NCBI GenBank assembly: GCA_026994195.1
Contig: JALWRH010000100.1
Span: 1 to 43,172 of the forward strand
DNA length: 43,172 bases
Direction of reading: 5' to 3'
DNA from: Sedimenticola sp.
Lineage (GTDB): Bacteria > Pseudomonadota > Gammaproteobacteria > Chromatiales > Chromatiaceae
Part shown: one piece after another, positions 1 through 7,368 of the stretch
Position numbering within the stretch: the first letter of the stretch is position 1
How the letters are laid out: each line of letters opens with the position of its first letter
The notes under the pieces: model-generated
Database searches by the model: none
What the model was told of the DNA's origin: nothing
Seen by the model: the letters and a program-made list of their open reading frames with translations, nothing else
Program-made: the position numbers and the translations under genes

Positions 1-25
1 GTCCATCTGCGGTATTTGCTCAATC

Positions 26-47
26 ATCAATAGCTTGGGCTATTGAT
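26..47. promoter_or_regulatory. 22-bp perfect inverted repeat upstream of the permease gene
   Basis: Positions 26-34 and 39-47 are perfect 9-bp inverted repeats (ATCAATAGC and GCTATTGAT) around a 4-base loop. No T-run follows on either strand, so an intrinsic terminator is unlikely. It lies about 150 bases before the permease start and could be an operator. The ATCAA/TTGAT outer halves recall ArsR/SmtB-type sites, which is inference only. Nothing else could be assigned in positions 1-199, and no convincing sigma70 promoter was found there. Confidence 0.3.
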
Positions 48-199
48 TCAATTGCAAATCCGCACCTGAACGCCGATCCCGGCACGATCATCGCGTTCCC
101 GGGTGAAATATTCGGGTTAACAGCTTATCAAGCTTGCCGCTGGCATGCACACAGAACACCGCCCGGCCCGTTAAACAGATAATCTGGAACTTCCCGACC

Positions 200-1243
200 A
201 TGTCCCTATTTGCCCGCAACCTGCTGGACCTGTACCTCGATGCCGCGCCCTGGCTGTTGCTGGGGCTGGTGGTGGCGGGGCTCATCAAAGCCTGGCTGCC
301 AGGTGAGCGGCTCAATCGCTGGCTCAGTGGCGGCCCTCTATGGAGCATCATCAAAGCAGCGCTGGTTGGCGCTCCCCTGCCCCTGTGTTCCTGCGGTGTG
401 TTGCCGGCAGCCCTGAGTATCCACCGGGGCGGCGCCTCCCGGGGAGCCACGCTCTCATTCATGATCTCCACTCCCGAGACCGGGCCGGATTCCATCGCCA
501 TCTCCTATGCCCTGCTCGGTCCCTTCATGGCCATCATACGTCCCATAGCCGCGGTCCTGAGTGCCGTTTTCACCGGCATGCTCACCCTTGTCCTGAAAGC
601 CCCCGCGCTACCCGCCTTTCCTCTGGACAGCATGAGCACCGGCAGCTGCTGCAGCGACGGGAACTGTTCTGCCGAAACCACGCAGACTCCACAGGGATTT
701 CTGGGCAAGACCTGGCAAGGCGTGGTGTATGCGTTCTCCGACATACTGGATGACCTGGTGCTGTGGCTGGCGGTTGGTTTGCTCCTTGCCGCAGTGGTGG
801 CGACCCTGGTGCCACCACTGGCCATGGCCCAGTGGGGCAGCGGCCTGTCCGCCAAGCTGCTTATGCTTCTGGTGGGCGTTCCCATCTACGTCTGCGCCAC
901 CGCTTCCACCCCCGTGGCAGCCGGACTGCTGCTGGCCGGCATCTCCCCCGGCACGGTACTGGTCTTTCTTCTGGCGGGTCCGGCCACCAATATCGCCACC
1001 ATCGGTGTTATTCATAAAGAAATGGGCCGCGCCACCACCTTGGTCTATCTGGCAGGAATCGCCTTGTCCAGCGTTGGCCTCGGTGTGCTCACGGATCTGC
1101 TGGTCAGCACCCTGCACATCGACATCATGACTGAACTTGAATCCGGCGGGGAAGCTCTACCCCTCTGGGTGGCTGCCAGCAGCGGCGTGCTGTTGCTTGT
1201 TGCCGCCATCCGTCCCCTGCGCCAGCGGTTGCTGGGTCAATGA
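200..1243 (+). CDS. SO_0444-type Cu/Zn (metal/metalloid) efflux permease
   Basis: Predicted inner-membrane permease of 347 residues, about eight to ten hydrophobic segments. The motif PLCSCGVLPAALS, followed by a STPETGPDS loop, is characteristic of the SO_0444 family of putative Cu/Zn exporters, related to the ArsP permease group. A central hydrophilic loop carries clustered cysteines (GSCCSDGNC), a likely soft-metal site. I chose the ATG at 200 over an in-frame TTG at 134, because the 22 extra residues look like non-coding sequence and MSLFARNLLDLYLDAAPWLL is a typical beginning; the ribosome site is weak. It is the first gene of the plus-strand block leading to ArsS, so it may export an arsenic species or thiophilic metal. 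Substrate is inferred, not shown. Confidence 0.85.
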   Translation: MSLFARNLLDLYLDAAPWLLLGLVVAGLIKAWLPGERLNRWLSGGPLWSIIKAALVGAPLPLCSCGVLPAALSIHRGGASRGATLSFMISTPETGPDSIAISYALLGPFMAIIRPIAAVLSAVFTGMLTLVLKAPALPAFPLDSMSTGSCCSDGNCSAETTQTPQGFLGKTWQGVVYAFSDILDDLVLWLAVGLLLAAVVATLVPPLAMAQWGSGLSAKLLMLLVGVPIYVCATASTPVAAGLLLAGISPGTVLVFLLAGPATNIATIGVIHKEMGRATTLVYLAGIALSSVGLGVLTDLLVSTLHIDIMTELESGGEALPLWVAASSGVLLLVAAIRPLRQRLLGQ

Positions 1244-1258
1244 ATCCAACACTCCCGG

Positions 1259-1304
1259 TTGACACCCTGTACGCTCCACTCTATATTCAAGTAATCTATT
1301 GAAT
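1259..1304 (+). promoter_or_regulatory. sigma70 promoter with overlapping inverted repeat, for the hydroxylase operon
   Basis: A perfect -35 TTGACA (1259-1264) is separated by exactly 17 bases from a TATATT -10 (1282-1287). An inverted repeat, ATTCAA (1285-1290) and TTGAAT (1299-1304) with an 8-base spacer, overlaps the -10 and likely start point, the usual place for a repressor. The downstream gene starts at 1319. This gives the hydroxylase-TVP38-ArsS-transferase set its own promoter, separate from the permease. The repressor is not identified; an ArsR-type protein is a guess from the half-site and context. Confidence 0.6.
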
Positions 1305-1318
1305 GATGAGATTCGAGC

Positions 1319-2176
1319 ATGAATCAGTGGCTGCTTTCCCATGAAGCCGGCATACGCCTGGGCTTTTTCTTCGGTATCTTTGTCCTTATGGCCGTATGGG
1401 AAGTGTTGGCCCCCTGCCGCCATTCCCGCCTGCCCCGGCGCCTGCGCTGGACCAACAACCTGGGACTGGTGGTTCTCAACACTCTGCTGCTGCGCCTGTT
1501 GTTTCCCGCTGCTGCTGTGGGGGTCGCCCTGTTCGCCCGGGAACAGGGCTGGGGCTGGTTTAACCAAGTGCAGGCGCCCGGGTGGTTGAGCCTGTTGCTG
1601 TCGGTAATCATTCTGGATGCTGTCATCTACCTGCAGCATGTCATGGTACATGCCGTGCCCCTGTTGTGGCGCCTGCACCGGGTGCATCATGCGGACCCGG
1701 ACTATGACGTCACCACCGGCGCCCGCTTCCATCCCCTGGAAATCATACTCTCCATGCTCATCAAGTTTGCGGCCATCCTGCTGCTGGGTCCTCCCGTGGC
1801 CGCTGTGCTGGTCTTCGAAGTGCTGCTCAACGCCACGGCCATGTTCAACCATGGCAACGTACAGCTGCCCCCAGGACTGGACAGGGTTTTGCGCTGGTTC
1901 CTGGTAACCCCGGACATGCACCGGGTGCATCATTCGGTAGAAGACGATGAAGCCAACAGCAATTTCGGTTTCAACCTGCCCTGGTGGGACCGTCTGTTCG
2001 GCACCTACCGCGCTCAGCCCCGGGGCGGGCATCAGCATATGAAGATCGGCATACACAAGTACAGGGATCCGAAACAGGTGAGCTGGCTCAGCGGCATCCT
2101 TACGCTTCCTTTCCGGGGTAAGATCACCGGCTATACCATTAACCGGCGTCAGTGGCATGCCAGTGATGAAGACTAA
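1319..2176 (+). CDS. Sterol desaturase / fatty acid hydroxylase superfamily membrane protein
   Basis: Integral membrane di-iron oxygenase of 285 residues, family FA_hydroxylase. It has the histidine boxes of the family in order: HVMVH, HRVHH shortly after, FNHGN, and a second HRVHH followed by the conserved NFGFNLPWWDRLFGTY stretch. Hydrophobic segments fill the N-terminal half and the middle. Such enzymes hydroxylate or desaturate lipid chains using O2 and reductant; the actual substrate here is unknown. It overlaps the next gene by 20 bases and lies in the same transcription unit as ArsS, so a role in modifying a lipid carrier or an arsenic-containing lipid can be proposed but not shown. 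Confidence 0.85.
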   Translation: MNQWLLSHEAGIRLGFFFGIFVLMAVWEVLAPCRHSRLPRRLRWTNNLGLVVLNTLLLRLLFPAAAVGVALFAREQGWGWFNQVQAPGWLSLLLSVIILDAVIYLQHVMVHAVPLLWRLHRVHHADPDYDVTTGARFHPLEIILSMLIKFAAILLLGPPVAAVLVFEVLLNATAMFNHGNVQLPPGLDRVLRWFLVTPDMHRVHHSVEDDEANSNFGFNLPWWDRLFGTYRAQPRGGHQHMKIGIHKYRDPKQVSWLSGILTLPFRGKITGYTINRRQWHASDED

Positions 2177-2837
2177 ACCCCAACTGGCGCGCATTCTCGT
2201 GACCCTGGCCCTGGCGCTGGGCATCGGCCTGACCCTCATGTACCGGGACAAGATCGATGTACAGCAGCTTGGCCTCTGGATGGAGGGCGCAGGCTGGGCG
2301 GGACCCCTCCTGTTCATGCTCTTCTATGCCCTGGCGACGGTGCTCTTCTTTCCCGGCTCTGTTCTCACCCTGGCGGGAGGCGCCCTGTTTGGCCCGTTGT
2401 GGGGCACTCTCTACAATCTGAGTGGGGCCACCCTGGGGGCCGCCCTGGCATTTTTACTGGCCCGCTACCTGGCCGGGAGCTGGGTCGAGGCAAAAACGGC
2501 CGGTCGCCTGAGCCAGCTCCGGGAAGGCATCGACAAGGAAGGCTGGCGCTTTGTGGCTTTTGTACGCCTGGTGCCCCTGTTCCCATTCAACCTGCTCAAC
2601 TATGCCCTGGGACTGACACGCATCCCATTCATCCCCTATGTTGCCGCCAGCTGGCTGTTCATGCTGCCCGGCGCTCTGGCCTATACCTGGCTGGGATATG
2701 CCGGCAGGGAAGCCGCATCCGGCAACCGGGCCGCCATTCAGCAGGGACTGATCGCCCTGGCCCTTCTCGCCTCGGTGATCTATCTGTCCCACTGGCTGGC
2801 CAGGCGCCAGGGTAAAAAAAGTGTCGATATAGAATAA
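2157..2837 (+). CDS. TVP38/TMEM64 (DedA-like) family membrane protein
   Basis: 226 residues, six or so hydrophobic segments, family SNARE_assoc (VTT domain). The conserved core is visible: FFPGSVLTLAGGALFGPLWG, then a basic helix (GSWVEAK), then FVRLVPLFPFNLLNYALGLT. DedA/TVP38 proteins are thought to move lipids or affect membrane potential-dependent transport. The ATG at 2157 and another at 2166 are both usable; both lie within the end of the hydroxylase gene, which points to translational coupling. TVP38-type genes are frequent neighbours of ArsS-type clusters, but no direct function is proven. Confidence 0.85.
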   Translation: MPVMKTKPQLARILVTLALALGIGLTLMYRDKIDVQQLGLWMEGAGWAGPLLFMLFYALATVLFFPGSVLTLAGGALFGPLWGTLYNLSGATLGAALAFLLARYLAGSWVEAKTAGRLSQLREGIDKEGWRFVAFVRLVPLFPFNLLNYALGLTRIPFIPYVAASWLFMLPGALAYTWLGYAGREAASGNRAAIQQGLIALALLASVIYLSHWLARRQGKKSVDIE

Positions 2838-2879
2838 ACTCATGAACATCATTTCCATTCCCCGCCGGTACAGACACTT

Positions 2880-3842
2880 ATGCATGCCACCCTGCCCCTT
2901 CTGATACAGACCTCTTTCCCGCGTGTTCAGCGGAAGCGGCTCACCACCTTGCAAGTCAACCTGGGTTATCGCTGCAACCAGAGCTGCCTGCATTGTCATG
3001 TGAACGCTAGTCCCAGGCGCAAGGAACAGATGGACGACAACACCATCGGAGAGGTGCTGGCGGTACTGGAAGCCCTTGAGCTGGAGAGTCTGGATCTCAC
3101 CGGCGGCGCACCGGAGCTGCATCCCCGGTTCCGCCACCTGGTACGCCAGGCAAGCTCCCTGGGTGTTGGAATCATCGACCGCTGCAACCTGACCATCCTG
3201 GAAGAACCCGGCCAGGAAGACCTGGCCGGTTTCCTGGCCGCACACCGGGTGGAAATCGCCGCCTCCCTGCCCTGCTACCTGCCGGAGAACGTGGACGGCC
3301 AACGGGGCAAGGGAGTTTACGACGCCAGCATGGCAGGACTGCGCCGGCTCAATGATCTGGGCTATGGCCAGGAAGGCAGCGGCCTGATCCTCAACCTTGT
3401 ATACAATCCGACCGGACCCAGCCTGCCGCCGCCACAACCCCTGCTGGAAGCAGACTACCGCAAGCGCCTGGGTGATCAGGGGATTCACTTCAACCAGCTG
3501 TTCACCATCACCAACATGCCCATACAGCGTTTTGGCAGTACCCTCATCAGCAAAGGGCAGTTCCAGGACTATATGCAGATCCTGCGCAAGGCTCATCTGG
3601 CCAGCAACCTGGATAACATCATGTGCCGCCACCTGGTCAGCGTGGACTGGCAGGGCCGGTTGTACGACTGCGATTTCAACCAGATGCTGCACCTGCCCCT
3701 GCACCTGGCGAACCGCAATGGCGCAAGACTCAGAGACCTTCTGGATCACGACCTCGACGGCAATCCCATTGCCGTGGCGGATCACTGTTGGGGTTGCACC
3801 GCAGGCCAGGGCAGCAGTTGCACAGGAGCGCTGAAACCGTGA
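2880..3842 (+). CDS. arsS: Arsenosugar biosynthesis radical SAM protein ArsS
   Basis: Radical S-adenosylmethionine enzyme, 320 residues. The CNQSCLHCH motif near residue 33 is the CX3CX2C ligand set for the [4Fe-4S] cluster, and DLTGGAPELHP is the SAM-binding stretch. Further family marks are IIDRCNLTILEEPGQ, SLPCYLPENVDGQRG and a cysteine-rich C-terminal DUF3641 region (CDFNQM, CWGCTAGQGSSC). ArsS joins the deoxyadenosyl group of SAM to methylated arsenic on the way to arsenosugars. The arsenite methyltransferase ArsM, its usual partner, is not in the window. The C-terminal position often occupied by selenocysteine in relatives reads as cysteine here. The gene overlaps the next by four bases (GTGA). 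Confidence 0.92.
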   Translation: MHATLPLLIQTSFPRVQRKRLTTLQVNLGYRCNQSCLHCHVNASPRRKEQMDDNTIGEVLAVLEALELESLDLTGGAPELHPRFRHLVRQASSLGVGIIDRCNLTILEEPGQEDLAGFLAAHRVEIAASLPCYLPENVDGQRGKGVYDASMAGLRRLNDLGYGQEGSGLILNLVYNPTGPSLPPPQPLLEADYRKRLGDQGIHFNQLFTITNMPIQRFGSTLISKGQFQDYMQILRKAHLASNLDNIMCRHLVSVDWQGRLYDCDFNQMLHLPLHLANRNGARLRDLLDHDLDGNPIAVADHCWGCTAGQGSSCTGALKP

Positions 3843-4513
3843 TTTCCATTGTCATACCCTGTCTGAATGAAGCGGCGAACATCATCCCCACTCTCGAAGC
3901 GCTGCAGGCCATGCGCAGCCGGGGACAGGAAATCATCCTCGTCGATGGCGGCAGCACGGATCAGACCACCAGCCTTGCCCAGCCCCTGGTGGATGTCATT
4001 TTACACACCGCCGCCGGGCGGGCACGGCAGATGAACACCGGCCTGGCCCAGGCCCGGGGCGACATCGTCTGGTTCCTGCATGCTGACACCCTGGCCCAGC
4101 CGGACATGGACTGCCAGATCATCGAATGCCTCGAGGACAGCAACGCCCAATGGGGGCACTGGCGGGTGCGCCTTTCCGGTAGCCAACCCTCCCTGCGGTT
4201 GGTGGAAACCTTAATGAACCACCGTTCCTGCCTCACAGGTATCGCCACCGGCGACCAGGGCCTGTTTGCCCGCACCGGGGTACTGCGCGGCTTGGGAGGT
4301 TATCCGGACATCCCGCTGATGGAGGATGTTGCATTGAGCCGGCGTCTGAAAAAGTTTTGTGGTCCCCTCCGCTGCCTGTCCGGCCCGCTGATAACCTCCA
4401 GCCGGCGCTGGGAGTCCCGGGGCATCTGGCGCACGGTGCTGCTCATGTGGCGGTTGCGCCTGGCCTATGCGCTGGGCGCAGACCCCAAGAAGCTGGCGGC
4501 CCTGTACCGGTGA
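3839..4513 (+). CDS. TIGR04283-type glycosyltransferase (rSAM/selenodomain-associated transferase 2)
   Basis: GT-A family glycosyltransferase of 224 residues. It begins SIVIPCLNEAANI, has the nucleotide-binding DGGSTD motif and a GDIVWFLHADT metal-site region, then GDQGLFARTGVLRGLGGYP and PLMEDVALSRRLKK, all as in family TIGR04283, which genomes place beside ArsS. The start is a GTG at 3839 overlapping the ArsS stop (GTGA); a CAGGAG lies just upstream. Longer readings into ArsS are out of frame with real sequence. It probably transfers a sugar or ribose-like unit in the arsenosugar route. Confidence 0.88.
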   Translation: MISIVIPCLNEAANIIPTLEALQAMRSRGQEIILVDGGSTDQTTSLAQPLVDVILHTAAGRARQMNTGLAQARGDIVWFLHADTLAQPDMDCQIIECLEDSNAQWGHWRVRLSGSQPSLRLVETLMNHRSCLTGIATGDQGLFARTGVLRGLGGYPDIPLMEDVALSRRLKKFCGPLRCLSGPLITSSRRWESRGIWRTVLLMWRLRLAYALGADPKKLAALYR

Positions 4514-5130
4514 AAGGGGGACGCCTGCTGGTTTTCGCCCGTGCACCGGTACCCGGAAAGGCCAAGACCCGCCTCATTCCCCGCCTGGGTGCCGAAGGCG
4601 CGGCCCGGCTGCAAGGCCACCTGACCCGGCAGACCCTGCACACCGCCTGCACCTCCAGCCTGCCAGGTATCGATTTGTGGTGCGCCCCGGACATCCAAGA
4701 CCCGTTCTTCCGGAAATGCGCCGCAGACTTTCCTGTTACCCTGCACGCCCAGGCCGGGGCGGATCTTGGCCAGCGTATGCAAAACGCCTTGCAGGAAGCC
4801 CTGCAGCAGGCCCCCTGGGCAATCATCGTCGGCACGGATTGTCCGGGCCTCACAACAACGGACCTGCACCAGGCCGAAGATGTGCTGAAATACCGGGACG
4901 CCGTCCTTGGACCGGCCCATGACGGCGGTTACTATCTGCTGGGTCTGAAAAGCGCTCCCCGGGATCTGTTCACGGATATACCCTGGGGCAGCGCCCAGGT
5001 CGCCGCCCTCACCCGCGCCCGCATGCATGCCCTGAGTTGGTCATGGGCAGAACTGCGCCTTCAGCACGACCTGGACCGGCCTGCAGACCTGGACCACTTC
5101 CCGAAACTTGCCCAGGATTCAGGACTGTGA
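4510..5130 (+). CDS. TIGR04282/DUF2064 glycosyltransferase-like protein (rSAM-associated transferase 1)
   Basis: 206 residues, nucleotidyl/glycosyl-transferase fold (DUF2064, TIGR04282, CofC/MobA-like). The N-terminus LLVFARAPVPGKAKTRL is the family signature, followed by GADLGQRM, IIVGTDCPGL and GPAHDGGYYLLGL. The GTG start at 4510 overlaps the previous stop (GTGA), the same arrangement as one gene earlier, so these three genes are translated in a chain. TIGR04282 and TIGR04283 travel together with ArsS. The 3' end overlaps the convergent merR gene by 12 bases. Exact donor and acceptor are unknown. Confidence 0.88.
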   Translation: MKGGRLLVFARAPVPGKAKTRLIPRLGAEGAARLQGHLTRQTLHTACTSSLPGIDLWCAPDIQDPFFRKCAADFPVTLHAQAGADLGQRMQNALQEALQQAPWAIIVGTDCPGLTTTDLHQAEDVLKYRDAVLGPAHDGGYYLLGLKSAPRDLFTDIPWGSAQVAALTRARMHALSWSWAELRLQHDLDRPADLDHFPKLAQDSGL

Positions 5131-5550
5131 AGAATCACTTTCCAGGTCTTCGATAATAGGACACCCATCCTCCGCGCCACGGCACAGGTTCACCAGCAAA
5201 GTCAGTTCATCACGCAGGCTGGCAAGCTGTTCGAGCTGCTCACGGATATCCTCCAGCTTGCGATGGGTAAGTTCCCGCACATCGTCCCGCGCATGCTGGG
5301 GATCCGCACGCATTTCCAGGAGGCTGGCAATCTCCTCCAGGCTGAAGTTCATGGACTTGGCCCACAAAATGAAATGCAGTACGGACAGTTCCCGGCGGCC
5401 ATAGATGCGCATGCCCGCGGGGGTTCGCGCTGCCTTGAGCAGCCCGATCTTTTCGTAGTAACGCAACGTATCCACGCTCAGGCCCGTTTTCCGGGCCACC
5501 TCGCCAATGCGCAATAGCGATTCAGAATTCGATGATGAGAAAGTACTCAT
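5119..5550 (-). CDS. MerR family transcriptional regulator (CueR/ZntR branch)
   Basis: 143 residues. N-terminal winged helix: LLRIGEVARKTGLSVDTLRYYEKIGLL with AGMRIYG following; a long dimerisation helix about residues 83-122; and a C-terminal loop Cys123-X6-Cys130 followed by PIIEDL, like the metal loop of CueR. The residue matching CueR Ser77 / ZntR Cys79 is Arg88 on an ungapped alignment, which is unusual. It is the last gene of a three-gene operon and overlaps the CcdA-like gene by 29 bases; a MerR-type promoter stands before the operon, so autoregulation is likely. The inducer cannot be named. Confidence 0.9.
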   Translation of the reverse strand: MSTFSSSNSESLLRIGEVARKTGLSVDTLRYYEKIGLLKAARTPAGMRIYGRRELSVLHFILWAKSMNFSLEEIASLLEMRADPQHARDDVRELTHRKLEDIREQLEQLASLRDELTLLVNLCRGAEDGCPIIEDLESDSSQS

Positions 5551-6826
5551 TGAGCAGATAAAGTCCGGTAAGGATGAGCGTGATGCCTGCGGCGATCTCG
5601 AGCTTGCGCTGGTGCCGGGAAATCCCTTTCAGGGACTCCAGCCGACCCATGCTCCAGGCACCCAGTATGACAGGAATGCTGCGCCCCAGGGCAAATGCCA
5701 GCAACAGCATGCCACCAAAGGCTACAGAACCCACGGCCGCACTGGCCGTGAGGGTCACCAGCAGCGCCGGAGTGCAAAAGGGGCAGACAGCAATGGAAAA
5801 CGGCACCGCCAGGAGAAAAGCGCCCCAAACGCCACTGGCGCGTTTGGCGCGCAGGGAAATCCAGGGCATACGGATACTCAGCCAACCGCCCCAGACCAGG
5901 CCCATGAACACGAGCAAAGGCCCAAGCAGCAGTCCCCAGGCGCGCCCCATGATTTCCTTCACCCATTCACCTCCCAGGGCGGCGCCCACGCCCAGGACGG
6001 CATGAGTGAGCAGCATGCCGATCACAAAGGCGGCCCCCATACGCAAGGCTTGCTTTTCCTCATGGGCGCGAGTCACATAAGCCAGCATCACAGGGATGGA
6101 TGCAAAGGACACCGGATTGAAGCTGAACAGAAAACCGGCCAGAAAGCTCAGCCCCAGTCCCGCCAGGCTGGCCTGGCGCAGGCTGTTCCGTAGATCCTCC
6201 ACGCTCAAATCCCAGGCGGGGATGAGCAGGTAAAAAGCCGCCAACAACAGGAGTATGGCCGTCAGCCACGGAGCATTGACGGCGAAGAACGCGAACTGGT
6301 GCCGCTGGCGGGCATCCACGCCCCTGAAGGATGCAGCCATCATGGGCAGGGTGAACATGGTGCTGAAAATCAGCCCCGCCAGCGCTGCGGCCGAAAGAGA
6401 ACCCAGAGTCACCACCAGCCCCCCCATCACCATGACCAAAGGCAAGGTACAGGCCGGCAGGGTCAGTCCCAGCTTCACGGAGTATGGCAACCGGTTTCCG
6501 CCGGGCAGCAAACGGAAGAACTCCAGGTGGGGAACAGGCAGGTAGGTGTAGCGGGACAGCACATAGAGGGCGGCCATCACGGCAAGAGCTGCGCCGGGCT
6601 GCCAGAGGCCCCACTCAGGTTGGGGCAACAGGATCACCGCCAGCACCATCAGCCCCATCAACAGCAGGCTACGACTCGCCCACACTGCCAGCAGGCTTTG
6701 GTAACGCCCTGCCCTATTGTTTTCATGTATGCGGACGGAGAACAGGGTGTGGGTGGCAATGGTGCAAGGCTCGAAAAAAGCCAGCAGGCCCAGGACAAAG
6801 GCCACAGAAAACAGGACAGGAATCAT
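5522..6826 (-). CDS. Duplicated CcdA/DsbD-like membrane protein
   Basis: 434 residues and about twelve hydrophobic segments, built as two tandem CcdA-like halves (roughly 1-205 and 220-434). CcdA/DsbD membrane domains pass electrons from cytoplasmic thioredoxin across the membrane with a pair of cysteines. Here the first half has Cys21 (FFEPCTIATH) and Cys126 (LPACTLPL); the second half has lost the first cysteine (FNPVSFASIP) but keeps Cys348 and Cys351 (VCPFCTPALL). It overlaps the upstream thioredoxin gene by four bases (ATGA) and the downstream merR gene. From memory, the aromatic-arsenical permease ArsG is related to this superfamily, so transport is an alternative to electron transfer. 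Confidence 0.8.
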   Translation of the reverse strand: MIPVLFSVAFVLGLLAFFEPCTIATHTLFSVRIHENNRAGRYQSLLAVWASRSLLLMGLMVLAVILLPQPEWGLWQPGAALAVMAALYVLSRYTYLPVPHLEFFRLLPGGNRLPYSVKLGLTLPACTLPLVMVMGGLVVTLGSLSAAALAGLIFSTMFTLPMMAASFRGVDARQRHQFAFFAVNAPWLTAILLLLAAFYLLIPAWDLSVEDLRNSLRQASLAGLGLSFLAGFLFSFNPVSFASIPVMLAYVTRAHEEKQALRMGAAFVIGMLLTHAVLGVGAALGGEWVKEIMGRAWGLLLGPLLVFMGLVWGGWLSIRMPWISLRAKRASGVWGAFLLAVPFSIAVCPFCTPALLVTLTASAAVGSVAFGGMLLLAFALGRSIPVILGAWSMGRLESLKGISRHQRKLEIAAGITLILTGLYLLNEYFLIIEF

Positions 6827-7095
6827 GGCACAGTTTCCTCCAGGCGCTGCTGCAGTATCCTGCGCAAGCGTTTTTCCGAAGGCAGCGCAGTGAAAACCAG
6901 CTCGCCATCCACGGCAATAGCTGGTGTGGACAGCACCCCCAGTTTCACCGCGTAGTCCAGCTCATCCAGTATATTCACCTCGCGCCACTGGACACGGCCA
7001 TCTTCCCAGTCATCCACGATACGCTTCAGCACCTGCCTGGCCTTGCCGCATTTGCCACAACCGGGTGCGGAAAACACTTCCACCTTGATAGTCAT
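6823..7095 (-). CDS. Small thioredoxin-like protein (CGKC)
   Basis: 90-residue thioredoxin fold. The active site is GCGKCGKA near residue 12, and the cis-proline is in VLSTPAIAVDGELVFTA, as in the short archaeal-type thioredoxin/glutaredoxin family. No signal peptide, so it is cytoplasmic and could donate electrons to the CcdA-like protein encoded next. The ATG at 7095 has a GGAGA ribosome site ten bases upstream. It is the first gene after the MerR-type promoter, with an ATGA overlap to the next gene. Confidence 0.88.
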   Translation of the reverse strand: MTIKVEVFSAPGCGKCGKARQVLKRIVDDWEDGRVQWREVNILDELDYAVKLGVLSTPAIAVDGELVFTALPSEKRLRRILQQRLEETVP

Positions 7096-7124
7096 TTTCT
7101 GATGTCTCCTGCCATTAGGTTTTC

Positions 7125-7155
7125 AGATTAATCCCTGGAGCTGACTCCAGGTCAA
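7125..7155 (-). promoter_or_regulatory. MerR-type promoter/operator of the trx-ccdA-like-merR operon
   Basis: Read on the minus strand, a -35 TTGACC (7150-7155) is followed by a 19-base spacer and a -10 TAATCT (7125-7130). The spacer holds the dyad CCTGGAG-TCAG-CTCCAGG. An over-long 19-20 bp spacer with a central CTGGAG/CTCCAG dyad is the hallmark of promoters twisted open by MerR-family activators; the core closely resembles the zntA promoter of E. coli as I remember it. The thioredoxin start is 30 bases downstream, and the operon itself encodes a MerR protein. Confidence 0.82.
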
Positions 7156-7368
7156 GCAGGAATTTCTGGATTTGCCATATTTTCTGATTCAGACCTTGAA
7201 AAAAAAGTACATGCGGGGGATTGTTCGACATCCTCCATTGAAGAAGCCCAGGCAATGAGGGATCATGTAGGCTGGAATCTGAATCTGTGTGTACTGCGGC
7301 ATACATTATCTTTGTCCTGGCCCACGGATTCAGGCAGCAGTCATAATCGTACCCGGAGGGGCATCCCG

